Shown one piece after another: positions 1 through 6,990 of a stretch of 9,509 nucleotides of DNA. Position 1 is the first letter of the stretch. Each line of letters starts with the position of its first letter. The translations under genes were made by a program, and so were the position numbers. Origin of the DNA: Gammaproteobacteria bacterium (GTDB lineage Bacteria; Pseudomonadota; Gammaproteobacteria; Burkholderiales; Burkholderiaceae_C). The notes below the pieces were generated by a model. That model was not told the origin of the DNA. It saw only the letters and a list, made by a program, of their open reading frames with translations, and did not search any database. The stretch spans positions 1-9,509 of the forward strand of contig JASGCH010000038.1 of NCBI GenBank assembly GCA_030054245.1, read 5' to 3'.

Positions 1-57
1 ACGCAGTAATTTGGCAGTGTAACCGCGGCGTAGCCGATGGTGCAACAGTCTTTATCA
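1..57 (+). repeat. Dispersed palindromic repeat, copy A (left part outside the window)
   Basis: Bases 1-28 match the last 28 bases of the window (9482-9509) at 27 of 28 positions. Bases 14-30 (GCAGTGTAACCGCGGCG) are identical to 3945-3961. Similarity to the copy near 3884-3988 continues through GGTGCAAC (39-46) to about position 57. The copy lies at the 3' side of the decayed metallopeptidase gene. Only the right half of the element is visible because the window starts inside it. Confidence 0.85.
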
Positions 58-68
58 TGGATGAAGCA

Positions 69-1224
69 TCAAAGGCTGGCATGGTCTGGTTGCAAATAAA
101 ATTGCTCCAATTTACGCAAGTCTTCAATTTTTAATCGATCCAAATAATCGCTAGCTTTAGTCAGTGTAAGGTTTTTGGCATGCAACGCGTTCAACACGGT
201 CGTCACAAAAACATTACCAAAGATATGTTTAGGTTCTCGGTGGCGATAAAGGCGAGTTCCTCCCGTCTTTTTAGGATAACCCTGTTGATCACGCCAAGTT
301 TTGTAGCCTTGATACAGGCCAGCGTCCAAGCGATGAGCACCCAGCAAACGGCGCAATACCACTTCAACACTGGTCCCAGATACTTGCCTTTACTTGTCCA
401 ACCATTGCTCATAATCGGCAAAATGGGCCGGGCGATCGGCGTCAACTACAGTATCCAAAAGTGCCTTGGGTACCAATAAATACCCAGCGAATGCGTTGGC
501 TTCGCGTTCCCTACTTTGGGTAGAATCGACATCGCTTAAGTCGTCGATAAAACTAGATTGATGCAGTAATATATGCCCCAACTCATGCATCAGAGTAAAA
601 CACTGTTGCGCCTCCGCAGACTGCTTTTTTACCAAAATTAACGGATAAGTTTCATGATAAAGGGCAAAACCTAGAATAGGGTCTTCTTTAGAAATTTGCC
701 ATTTCCCCGGGTACCCGTTGCTTCTAAAGACCAACAACCCTTTGGCTTCAAGCGCTTCTCGGTAAGTATCAAAGCCATTGTTATCCGATAATTTTAACCA
801 ATTTCGTGCCACACCGGCGGCCTGCTCGCTAGACAAGCCGGTTACATTTGGGGGAGTAAAGGCAGGTCGTTCATCCGCGTCCAAATCTTCACACAAGCTC
901 ATATAGATGTCGCGTTGTTTTTCAACTCGCCGAATAAACGCTCTAAGTACAGGAGACAACTTGGTTTTTTGGCTATTTAGGCGACGAAATTGTGGTGTAT
1001 GGCAAGACGCCTCATCGATGGGCCCAGACTCCAACGCGACACCCCGAGCAAAATAATCGGCCACACCAGACAGTTGCTTAAAGCTTAGTCCTTCTCCCTT
1101 ACCCTTTTTTATAAAATCAACTGCCAGTCGAGATAAACCAACTTCGCGGGCCAGATCGTCCACTGTAATGTCGAAATCATCACAACACCATACGGTCCCT
1201 ATTTACAAACCCAATTTTTTCCAT
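69..1224 (-). pseudogene. Decayed ImmA/IrrE-family metallopeptidase gene
   Basis: The main open segment (1163 down to 390, GTG start, 257 codons) shows a helix-turn-helix-like N-terminus, then an HELGH zinc motif (residues 193-197) and a downstream EREANAFA glutamate ligand, as in COG2856/ImmA-IrrE peptidases. These act on repressors or toxin-antitoxin partners in many phages and mobile elements. The same frame continues after one TAA at 390-392 for about 107 more codons, ending with TGA at 69-71. CAA-to-TAA would explain the stop. Upstream, an ATG at 1224 opens MEKIGFVNRDR in another frame, and WCCDDFDIT follows in the main frame. From memory, relatives join these two pieces, which implies a frameshift near 1185-1195. 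ARGVALESGP looks short compared with a usual FGRGVLFFLEPGP, suggesting a small in-frame loss. The catalytic core is intact, so a shortened product is possible but unlikely to be normal. Confidence 0.8.
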
Positions 1225-1568
1225 AACCGTTTGATGATACTCAAATAAATCAACCAATACTCAGCGCCATACATCAAGTGACACGCAAATGCTCACTCCA
1301 AAAAAAATAATCCATGGATAAAAACCAACCCAACGCAGGTTTACTCAGTCGATCGCGCAGGTAAGATGAGCCATGGAAGGAAATATTCCACCCATCATCC
1401 ATCTACAAACTACGATTTCAAAATTTTCTCCAAAAATTGGACTGAGGTTCAACTATACCTTATACTACTAGATGAATACCTCTAAAACCAGCCATCGCAC
1501 CGCACCATTTTACCTTAAATCTTACTCCTTTTCAACCGATTTAGAACCCGTCTTAACCCATCAAAAAT
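1225..1568. other. Intergenic region between decayed peptidase gene and maeB
   Basis: This 344-base stretch separates two divergently read genes. I see no convincing protein, tRNA or copy of the dispersed repeat. Its only interpretable content is a possible promoter for maeB at 1437-1466. A 46-codon open frame from 1472 runs into maeB in another phase and looks accidental. Confidence 0.6.
1437..1466 (+). promoter_or_regulatory. Candidate sigma-70 promoter of maeB
   Basis: TTGGAC (1437-1442) lies 18 bases before TATACT (1461-1466). The -10 box is good and the -35 is only half matched. It would give a leader of about 95 bases before the maeB ATG. It is the best match in the gap, but it was found by eye. 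Confidence 0.35.
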
Positions 1569-3857
1569 ATGAAATTAACCGACTTAACCCCTGCAGAAAA
1601 AGCCCTATTTGAAGCCGCCTGTGAATACCACGAGTTTCCTCGTCCCGGCAAAATCTCCATCGCACCCACCAAGCCTTTATCCAATCAAAGAGAGCTATCC
1701 CTAGCCTATTCTCCAGGTGTGGCATATCCCTGCTTGGCTATCCAAGAAAACCCTTTGTTAGCCGCTAAATACACCTCCCGAGGTAATTTGGTAGGGGTTA
1801 TTACCAATGGTACCGCCGTCTTAGGTCTAGGGGATATTGGTCCACTAGCCGGCAAACCCGTCATGGAAGGCAAGGGATGCTTATTTAAAAAGTTTGCTGG
1901 AATTGATGTCTTTGACATAGAATTGGCTGAAAAAGACCCAGACAAACTAGTGGAAATTATAGCCGCACTCGAACCTACTTTGGGAGGCATTAACTTAGAA
2001 GATATCAAAGCCCCAGAATGTTTTTATATCGAAGAAAAATTGCGTAATCGCTTGAATATTCCGGTGTTTCACGATGACCAACACGGCACTGCTATTATCT
2101 CGGCGGCGGCCTTCTTGAATGGTCTCAAAATCGTCAATAAACGCATCGAAGATGTCAAGTTGGCAGTATCGGGTGCGGGTGCCGCGGCCATTGCCTGCCT
2201 AGATGTTCTGGTGCTATTAGGTATGAACCCTAAAAATATCTTTATGTGCGACACCAAGGGCGTGGTTTATATCGGTCGGCCCGCAGGTTACGATACCAGT
2301 AAAGCCAAATATGCCCAAGATACCCACTGTCGTACCTTATCCGACATCGTGGTAAATGCAGATTTGTTTTTAGGTTGCTCAGCCGCCGGTGCCTTAACCG
2401 CAGAGATGGTTAAAACCATGGCTCCCCAGCCTATTATTCTGGCTTTGGCAAATCCTGAGCCTGAAATCCGCCCAGAAATCGCCTTAAGTGTGCGTCCAGA
2501 TTGCCTGATTGCCACGGGTCGTTCAGATTATCCCAACCAAGTGAATAATGTTCTTTGCTTTCCATTCATTTTTAGAGGTGCCCTAGATTGTGGCGCCACC
2601 AAAATTACCACAGAAATGAAATTGGCTTGTGTAAAAGAAATTGCTGATTTAGCTATAGAGAATATCAGCGAAGAAGTGTCTAACGCTTACTCCGGCAGAG
2701 AATTAAATTTTGGTCCCAATTATTTCATACCCACCCCTTTTGATTCTAGGCTGATTTTACGCATCGCACCAGCAGTAGCTAAGGCGGCCGTGGCCTCCGG
2801 CGTTGCTACCAGACCCATCACGGATTACCTTGCTTATACTGAAAATTTAAAAAGATTCGTCTATCAAACCGGAATGATCATGCGTCCGGTTTTTCATGTC
2901 GCCAAAAACCAAAAAGCCAACCGTGTGGTGTTTGCCGAGGGTGAAGATATGCGTGTTTTGCGTGCCACCCAAATCGCCCTCGAAGAAAACTTGGCAAGAC
3001 CCATTTTGATTGGTCGTCCAAGCGTCATCGAATCTAGGATCGTAAAAGCCAATTTAAAATTGACCTTAGGCAAGGATTTTGAGTGCATCAACCCTGAAAG
3101 TGACAGCCGGTTTCGTTCTTATTGGGAAAAATACCATCAACTCATGGGGCGCAGTGGGATTACCCCTGAACAAGCCAAAGCTTCAGTTAGGCGCTCTAAC
3201 ACCTTAATCGCCAGTCTAAGCCTACTTTTTGGCGATGCAGATGCGATGATTTGTGGTATGGTGGGGCGATTTGATGCCCATTTAGACAAAATTACCTCCG
3301 TGATTGGTATGAACGACAATGCCAAATGTTTTGCCACCATGAATGTGATTATGTCGGCCAATCGCACCTTATTTATCGCGGACACTTATGTCAATGAGGA
3401 CCCTACTCCCGAGGAATTGGCACACATTGCGCTTTTGGCTAGTCAAGAAGTACAAAGATTTGGTGTCCCTCCTAAAGTTGCCTTTTTATCACACAGCAAC
3501 TTTGGTACTTCTAATAAAAAATCCGCTCAAAAAATGCGTAAAGCCAGCGAGCTTTTTAAGCAACTAGCCGGGCATATCGAGTCAGACGGTGAAATCCAAG
3601 GAGACAGTGCCCTATCCGCAGACATCCGTAGCACCAGTTTATTAGGTACCACCTTAACCGGCGAAGCCAACTTATTAATTTGCCCTAATTTAGACGCCGC
3701 CAATATTTTATTTAATGTCCTAAAAATATCCATCAGTAATGGCTTAACCGTGGGTCCCATCTTGTTAGGCGCCAATAAATCAGTCCACATCATGACGCCT
3801 TCAGCCACCGTACGCCGCATCGTCAATATGACGGCTTTGGCAGTGGCCAATGCCTAA
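1569..3857 (+). CDS. maeB: NADP-dependent malic enzyme, MaeB type with phosphotransacetylase-like C-terminus
   Basis: A protein of 762 residues, the usual MaeB length. It decarboxylates malate oxidatively to pyruvate in the cytosol, normally with NADP, linking the TCA cycle with pyruvate and NADPH supply. Residues about 20-180 form the malic N-domain, with the catalytic Tyr in LAYSPGVAYPC (Tyr47), the Lys in VMEGKGCLFK (Lys102) and metal ligands in INLEDI and FHDDQHGTA (Glu144, Asp145, Asp169-170). Residues about 180-410 are the NAD(P)-binding domain with SGAGAAA (201-207). Residues about 430-757 match the PTA-like regulatory domain (VVFAEGEDMRVLRA near 453-466); in homologues this part is thought to respond to acetyl-CoA and related metabolites. 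An in-frame TAA at 1554 leaves ATG 1569 as the first start. No Shine-Dalgarno is visible. It is transcribed alone and converges on yidC. Confidence 0.97.
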   Translation: MKLTDLTPAEKALFEAACEYHEFPRPGKISIAPTKPLSNQRELSLAYSPGVAYPCLAIQENPLLAAKYTSRGNLVGVITNGTAVLGLGDIGPLAGKPVMEGKGCLFKKFAGIDVFDIELAEKDPDKLVEIIAALEPTLGGINLEDIKAPECFYIEEKLRNRLNIPVFHDDQHGTAIISAAAFLNGLKIVNKRIEDVKLAVSGAGAAAIACLDVLVLLGMNPKNIFMCDTKGVVYIGRPAGYDTSKAKYAQDTHCRTLSDIVVNADLFLGCSAAGALTAEMVKTMAPQPIILALANPEPEIRPEIALSVRPDCLIATGRSDYPNQVNNVLCFPFIFRGALDCGATKITTEMKLACVKEIADLAIENISEEVSNAYSGRELNFGPNYFIPTPFDSRLILRIAPAVAKAAVASGVATRPITDYLAYTENLKRFVYQTGMIMRPVFHVAKNQKANRVVFAEGEDMRVLRATQIALEENLARPILIGRPSVIESRIVKANLKLTLGKDFECINPESDSRFRSYWEKYHQLMGRSGITPEQAKASVRRSNTLIASLSLLFGDADAMICGMVGRFDAHLDKITSVIGMNDNAKCFATMNVIMSANRTLFIADTYVNEDPTPEELAHIALLASQEVQRFGVPPKVAFLSHSNFGTSNKKSAQKMRKASELFKQLAGHIESDGEIQGDSALSADIRSTSLLGTTLTGEANLLICPNLDAANILFNVLKISISNGLTVGPILLGANKSVHIMTPSATVRRIVNMTALAVANA

Positions 3858-3883
3858 GGCAAGACCCTTTGTCTAAGAAGACC

Positions 3884-3988
3884 CTAAGACCTCTGTTGCA
3901 CAACCCCTACTACACGACCAAATTACAGCGTTATGCGGTAATTTGCAGTGTAACCGCGGCGCCAGCCAATGGTGCAACAATCTTACCA
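3884..3988 (+). repeat. Dispersed palindromic repeat, copy B (most complete copy)
   Basis: The copy begins with CTAAGACC (3884-3891), also found at 9322-9329. Perfect 8-base inverted ends TGTTGCAC (3894-3901) and GTGCAACA (3972-3979) bound an 86-base palindrome-like unit. An inner stem CAAATTAC (3919-3926) pairs with GTAATTTG (3938-3945) around an 11-base loop. The right half carries GCAGTGTAACCGCGGCG (3945-3961), identical to copy A, and similarity to copy A extends to about 3988. No coding capacity is seen, so it resembles a MITE or REP-like element. Confidence 0.85.
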
Positions 3989-4137
3989 TTGCAACCCGTT
4001 GTAAAACAGACGGATGGATCGCAGTCCCGGCGAGTGATCATGTTTGCCAGAATAAGCCAGCTCCATGGGCCCATAGGAATTGAGCCAAGTTGATTCCGCG
4101 AGATATACCACTATCACCCTTTGACTGACTTCGCAGA

Positions 4138-4166
4138 CTTTGACGCAGACTTCGGCGTCGCCAAAG
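4138..4166 (-). terminator. Possible hairpin downstream of yidC
   Basis: GACGC (4142-4146) pairs with GCGTC (4155-4159), and CTTT (4138-4141) with AAAG (4163-4166) across a 3-base bulge, with an 8-base loop. It lies 16 bases past the yidC stop on the minus strand. No U-tract follows, so an intrinsic terminator is only possible. Confidence 0.3.
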
Positions 4167-4181
4167 AATCAAGCCTTGGTG

Positions 4182-5879
4182 TTAAGCCTTAGCTTGTATC
4201 CCTCGGTTAATATTCCATTGTTGGGCAATCGACAAAATATTATTGGTCAGCCAATACAATACCAAGCCAGCAGGAAATACAAAAAACATCACGCTAAACG
4301 CCAAAGGCATGATCCACATCAGTTTGGCTTGTAATGGATCCGGCGGGGTTGGGTTTAACCAAGTTTGCAAAACGCTGGACAAAGTCAAGAGCACGGGTAA
4401 AATGAAATCCACCCAATAAACCTTACGCCAATTGCCTTCTATCAACTCTAAAATAGAAGTTGTGGACAAATCGGACACCCATAACCAACTGGCTCCGCGC
4501 ATTTCCACCGTAGCCAACAAAACCCAATACAGGGCTATAAAAACGGGAATTTGCACAAAAATAGGCAAACACCCACCCATAGGATTAATTTTTTCTTGAC
4601 GGTACAAGTTCATCAGTTCGACTTGCATTTTTTGTGGTTCACCTTTGTGCCGCTCGCGCAATTCAGTCATTTTGGGGGCGAGCACCTTCATCTTCGCCAT
4701 GCTTCTATAAGCATACGAATTTAACCAATAAAACAATATTTTTAGAGTTAGCACCAAAGCCATAATCGCCCATCCCCAATTGTTTAAATATTGATGAAGC
4801 CAATCAAGCAACCAATACAACGGTTTAGCAATGATGGTCAACCAACCATAATCTTTAACCAATTCCAAGCCAGGGTACAAGGCTTCCAATACCTTCTCTT
4901 CTTGTGGTCCCAAATATAAGCGACTGGTGATCGATTGTTTGCTTTCAGGCTCTAGCTTGCCAATATCGGCAATCATACCGACTGAATACAAGTTGGAGGC
5001 TACCTTACGAGCATAAAATTCGCGTTTATCTGCATGGGTAAACCACCATGCACTGGCAAAATAGTGCTGGATCATCGAGATATAACCCACTGTCGCGGAT
5101 TTGTCAAATTGAGCTTTACCACTTTCGATATCCGAAAACTCAATCTTTTGAAACTTTTTGTTATCTGTATAAATCGCTGGACCCGTATAGGTAGAATAGA
5201 AAGCGCTATCCTCAGCCAATTTACCACCATCTCGTACCAATTGACTATAAAGTTGAGGTGACACCACTTGCTGGCTTCTATTGATAATTTCGTGCTGGAC
5301 TTGTACCGTATATTCGCCACGAGTCAAGGTATAAGTCACAATTAATTCCAGTCCATTAAGCGCATCTGAGGCAAACTGCACTTTTAAAATATTCTCATTG
5401 GGTGCCAACTGGGTATCTGTGGTTAACATCCGCATGGGCGTTTTGTGGGTGGGGTAGTTTTGGTTACCTTCGCCAATGAGGCCTGATTGAGCCAAATAGG
5501 TACGGTTTTTTGATTCCTCTAACAACAACAATGGCTCACCACGCTTATCAAAATGTTTTAACAAAGCCACTTCTTTAATCGCACCGCCGATGCTAGAAAA
5601 TGTTAGCGCCAATACATCGGTCTGCACCCGCATCATTTGTTCGGGACGATGACCAGTATTTACCGGTAGAGCAGAATTATGGATTTTAGCATCGATGGGC
5701 ACTGCTTGGTTGGATGGGGGTGATTCGAGCCTTGTGTCAGCGCTTTTAAGAGAAGCCGGGTTGTTTACTGGAAAGAAAGTCGCCGGTTCACCACGGTACA
5801 TTTTCCATTGATCCCATAGCAAGACCAAAGAAAATACAAAGGTAATCCATAACATTTGCCGACCAATTTTTTCAAACAT
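4182..5879 (-). CDS. yidC: Membrane protein insertase YidC (Oxa1/Alb3 family)
   Basis: A protein of 565 residues, the size of proteobacterial YidC with a large periplasmic domain. It inserts and folds inner-membrane proteins alone or with SecYEG. The N-terminal membrane segment is at about 9-24 (LWITFVFSLVLLW). The periplasmic beta-domain runs from about 80 to 340 and includes YTGPAIYTD. The Oxa1 core (about 345-560) contains YRSMAKMKVLAPKM, the cytoplasmic hairpin, NPMGGCLPIFVQIPVFIALYW and the final PAGLVLYWLTNN segment. Lys380 stands where E. coli YidC has the cavity Arg366; I recall the same Lys in other betaproteobacteria. Trp385 replaces a usual Pro (FYWL versus YPL). The ATG lies in AT-rich sequence without a clear Shine-Dalgarno. 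It is the last gene of the rpmH cluster, 161 bases after yidD. mnmE, often its next neighbour, is absent. Confidence 0.97.
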   Translation of the reverse strand: MFEKIGRQMLWITFVFSLVLLWDQWKMYRGEPATFFPVNNPASLKSADTRLESPPSNQAVPIDAKIHNSALPVNTGHRPEQMMRVQTDVLALTFSSIGGAIKEVALLKHFDKRGEPLLLLEESKNRTYLAQSGLIGEGNQNYPTHKTPMRMLTTDTQLAPNENILKVQFASDALNGLELIVTYTLTRGEYTVQVQHEIINRSQQVVSPQLYSQLVRDGGKLAEDSAFYSTYTGPAIYTDNKKFQKIEFSDIESGKAQFDKSATVGYISMIQHYFASAWWFTHADKREFYARKVASNLYSVGMIADIGKLEPESKQSITSRLYLGPQEEKVLEALYPGLELVKDYGWLTIIAKPLYWLLDWLHQYLNNWGWAIMALVLTLKILFYWLNSYAYRSMAKMKVLAPKMTELRERHKGEPQKMQVELMNLYRQEKINPMGGCLPIFVQIPVFIALYWVLLATVEMRGASWLWVSDLSTTSILELIEGNWRKVYWVDFILPVLLTLSSVLQTWLNPTPPDPLQAKLMWIMPLAFSVMFFVFPAGLVLYWLTNNILSIAQQWNINRGIQAKA

Positions 5880-5889
5880 ACGAATAAAA

Positions 5890-5920
5890 ATTATAAAACA
5901 GAGACTCGTGTGGATACCAA
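5890..5920 (-). promoter_or_regulatory. Weak candidate internal promoter before yidC
   Basis: On the minus strand a perfect TATAAT (5895-5890) lies 10 bases before the yidC ATG. TTGGTA (5920-5915) is a possible -35 with a long 19-base spacer. Transcription would start almost at the ATG. The match may be chance in AT-rich sequence. Confidence 0.25.
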
Positions 5921-5935
5921 GAGCGACCCTCGAAA

Positions 5936-5959
5936 CTCAGTTTTGATCGACAAAATGAG
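5936..5959 (-). other. Hairpin in the yidD-yidC gap
   Basis: On the minus strand CTCATTTTG pairs with CAAAACTGAG around a TCGAT loop, 9 pairs with one bulged C, followed by only three U residues. A second, weaker inverted pair ATGGTG/CACCAT lies at 6006-6025. The first could pause or partly terminate transcription or protect the mRNA end between yidD and yidC. Confidence 0.35.
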
Positions 5960-6040
5960 TTCATTCGCTACTTGGAGAGTGCACGGCGTGGGTAGTTTAG
6001 AAGTCATGGTGTACAGCACCACCATCTATTTTGAGCAAGC

Positions 6041-6268
6041 CTAGTATTTTTTAGTGGACGCCGGCACTGGGTCATAACCACCTTGACACCACGGATGGCA
6101 ACGCATAAGCCTTTTTCCAGCTAGCCAACTTCCCTTGAGAGCTCCATAAACGCTAATCGCCTCCAAAGCATAGTGTGAGCAAGTAGGCAAAAATCGGCAG
6201 TTCGCACCCAACCAAGCACTAAAAAAAAGTTGGTAGCCTCTAATCAACCCCCAAAGTAATTTTTTCAT
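6041..6268 (-). CDS. yidD: Membrane protein insertion efficiency factor YidD
   Basis: A 75-residue protein of the YidD family, which assists YidC-dependent insertion at the inner face of the membrane. Signature parts are visible: an N-terminal amphipathic segment (LLWGLIRGYQLFFSAWLG, about 4-21), CRFLPTCSHYALEAI (24-38) and RCHPWCQGGYDPVP (56-69), giving four conserved cysteines. The length is typical. The ATG overlaps the rnpA stop by four bases (ATGA), so translation is probably coupled to rnpA, and no separate Shine-Dalgarno is visible. Its function next to rnpA and yidC is the standard bacterial arrangement. Confidence 0.96.
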   Translation of the reverse strand: MKKLLWGLIRGYQLFFSAWLGANCRFLPTCSHYALEAISVYGALKGSWLAGKRLMRCHPWCQGGYDPVPASTKKY

Positions 6269-6642
6269 TTTGCATGGTAAATTTGAGTAAATAAATGGTT
6301 GATTTCTTGGTGTAAATAGTTCTTCAAAACCATAGACTGAGCACTTTGAAAATGCTTAGAATCGATGGGTATATACAATCGAACGACAAGCATGGAACGC
6401 TGGAAAAACTCGTCCGTCCATTTGGAGGTATTTTGCCACCCATACACTTTGACCAAACGACGCAATAGATTACGACGAACTGCTTTTTTGCAACAAAATT
6501 TTGGAATAATAATTCTTAATTTTGGGCTATGAGCTAAGGTTTTACTGGAGGTATAAATGACAAAATGCCTACCGCGAGCCAAGGTTGGTGACTTAAGCTG
6601 TCGTTCGGCAGGGCGATGGCGAGTAGTTCTGGTTGCCCCCAA
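6265..6642 (-). CDS. rnpA: Ribonuclease P protein component
   Basis: A 125-residue basic protein that binds the RNase P RNA and helps it remove 5' leaders from pre-tRNAs. The family signature is clear: KLRIIIPKFCCKKAVRRNLLRRLVKVYG (about 41-68), aligning with the common LGLVVGKK..AVRRN..KRL..E block, preceded by RHFVIY (25-30). The start is TTG at 6642: an in-frame TGA sits two codons upstream, and GGAG (6652-6649) lies six bases before the TTG. This is the only clear Shine-Dalgarno among the genes here. The N-terminus is odd. Between RQLK (14-17) and RHFVIY the protein seems about nine residues shorter than relatives, where the EF..VF helix with a conserved substrate-cleft Phe normally lies. 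It follows rpmH by 16 bases. Confidence 0.94.
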   Translation of the reverse strand: MGATRTTRHRPAERQLKSPTLARGRHFVIYTSSKTLAHSPKLRIIIPKFCCKKAVRRNLLRRLVKVYGWQNTSKWTDEFFQRSMLVVRLYIPIDSKHFQSAQSMVLKNYLHQEINHLFTQIYHAK

Positions 6643-6648
6643 AGTTCA

Positions 6649-6652
6649 CTCC
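6649..6652 (-). promoter_or_regulatory. Ribosome binding site deciding the rnpA TTG start
   Basis: GGAG on the minus strand, six bases before TTG 6642-6640. An in-frame TGA (6648-6646) lies between them, so no longer in-frame start is possible. Confidence 0.65.
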
Positions 6653-6658
6653 AGGGCT

Positions 6659-6796
6659 CTAGCGCAAGCCTAGAAATTTTCGACCCTTGGCACGCCTGGC
6701 ATTGATGATATCTCGACCGGCACGAGTTCTCATACGCACTAAAAAACCATGGGTGCGGGCGCGTTTAATTTTAGAAGGCTGGTAAGTTCTTTTCAT
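6659..6796 (-). CDS. rpmH: 50S ribosomal protein L34
   Basis: A 45-residue, very basic protein, MKRTYQPSKIKRARTHG followed by FLVRMRTRAGRDIINARRAKGR, ending FLGLR. This is the full L34 family pattern at normal length. It is a structural protein of the large ribosomal subunit. It reads from ATG 6796 to TAG 6659-6661 and heads the rpmH-rnpA-yidD-yidC cluster. The leader is AT-rich without a Shine-Dalgarno. In many bacteria dnaA lies divergently upstream; here metY takes that place. Confidence 0.97.
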   Translation of the reverse strand: MKRTYQPSKIKRARTHGFLVRMRTRAGRDIINARRAKGRKFLGLR

Positions 6797-6823
6797 AATT
6801 TTTTGTTGTAGTATTTTTCCCCG

Positions 6824-6832
6824 ATTATAGCA
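6824..6832 (-). promoter_or_regulatory. Extended -10 promoter of the rpmH cluster
   Basis: On the minus strand TGC (6832-6830) directly precedes a perfect TATAAT (6829-6824), an extended -10 element. The -35 position (GGTCGT with a 17-base spacer) is poor, which extended -10 promoters tolerate. Predicted initiation near 6817 gives a leader of about 20 bases to rpmH. Confidence 0.6.
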
Positions 6833-6888
6833 TAAATATCCTCAAAACGACCACGAAATTACGCGACGGCGCCAGCCCGAAGATCAGC

Positions 6889-6894
6889 TATAAT
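6889..6894 (+). promoter_or_regulatory. Candidate -10 box for metY
   Basis: A perfect TATAAT on the plus strand lies 134 bases before the metY ATG, with a poor -35 (ACGGCG at 17 bases). If used, the leader would contain nearly all of repeat copy C. An alternative -35, TTGACA at 6969-6974, lies inside the repeat but has only a weak -10 (GATACG at 6992). Confidence 0.35.
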
Positions 6895-6901
6895 ACCAGA
6901 T

Positions 6902-6990
6902 CTAAGCGTGCAACCTGCTTCATTTCCGAAGTCGTTCATCCGGGGTGAGTACCGCATAACGCAGTCATTTGACAGGTCACTGTTAAATGG
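6902..6990 (+). repeat. Dispersed palindromic repeat, copy C, upstream of metY
   Basis: The copy starts with CTAAG (6902-6906), then GTGCAACC (6908-6915), then GCTTCATTTCCGAAG (6917-6931), identical to 9370-9384 and followed in both by a related NNGNTCATNNGGGG string. GCATAAC and GCAGTCATTTG (6954-6971) match the core of copies A, B and D. After that the copy departs from the family: instead of GTGTAACCGCGG it forms a local hairpin (6966-6989). It sits in the putative metY leader. Confidence 0.75.
6966..6989 (+). promoter_or_regulatory. Hairpin in the metY leader
   Basis: CATTTGACAG (6966-6975) and CTGTTAAATG (6980-6989) form ten pairs with one G-U, closed by a GTCA loop, 39 bases before the metY ATG. 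It overlaps a perfect TTGACA. It could be a leader structure or an operator-like palindrome. No known SAM riboswitch pattern was recognised. Confidence 0.4.

Larger units (their letters stand above)
3858..4181. other. Convergent intergenic region, maeB and yidC 3' ends
   Basis: This 324-base gap lies between two genes that read toward each other. It holds repeat copy B (3884-3988) and a bulged hairpin near the yidC end (4138-4166). AAGACC occurs three times close together after the maeB stop (3861-3891), the last at the repeat boundary. No clear U-tract terminator for maeB is visible. No credible gene is seen, and a 74-codon frame at 3869-4093 lies across the repeat and lacks coding character. 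Confidence 0.6.

Noticed and set aside
180..479. Plus-strand open frame of 99 codons
   Set aside because: It lies antisense to the decayed metallopeptidase, whose reading has clear family motifs.
69..1224. A toxin-antitoxin or phage-repressor module built on the ImmA/IrrE gene
   Set aside because: No partner regulator, toxin or phage gene is visible beside it, and the gene appears broken.
1472..1612. A 46-codon open frame starting close to the candidate maeB promoter, possibly leaderless
   Set aside because: It overlaps the maeB start in another phase, has no recognisable protein character and no ribosome site; chance is the simplest explanation.
3869..4093. A 74-codon plus-strand frame after maeB
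   Set aside because: It runs through repeat copy B and shows no domain, ribosome site or conserved look.
5909..5917. TGTGGATAC, one base off a DnaA box, near the rpmH cluster
   Set aside because: It is a single near-match with no companions or AT-rich unwinding region; not evidence of an origin.
5856..6044. A 62-codon plus-strand frame across the yidC start and the yidD-yidC gap
   Set aside because: It overlaps the yidC start on the other strand and has no recognisable protein features.
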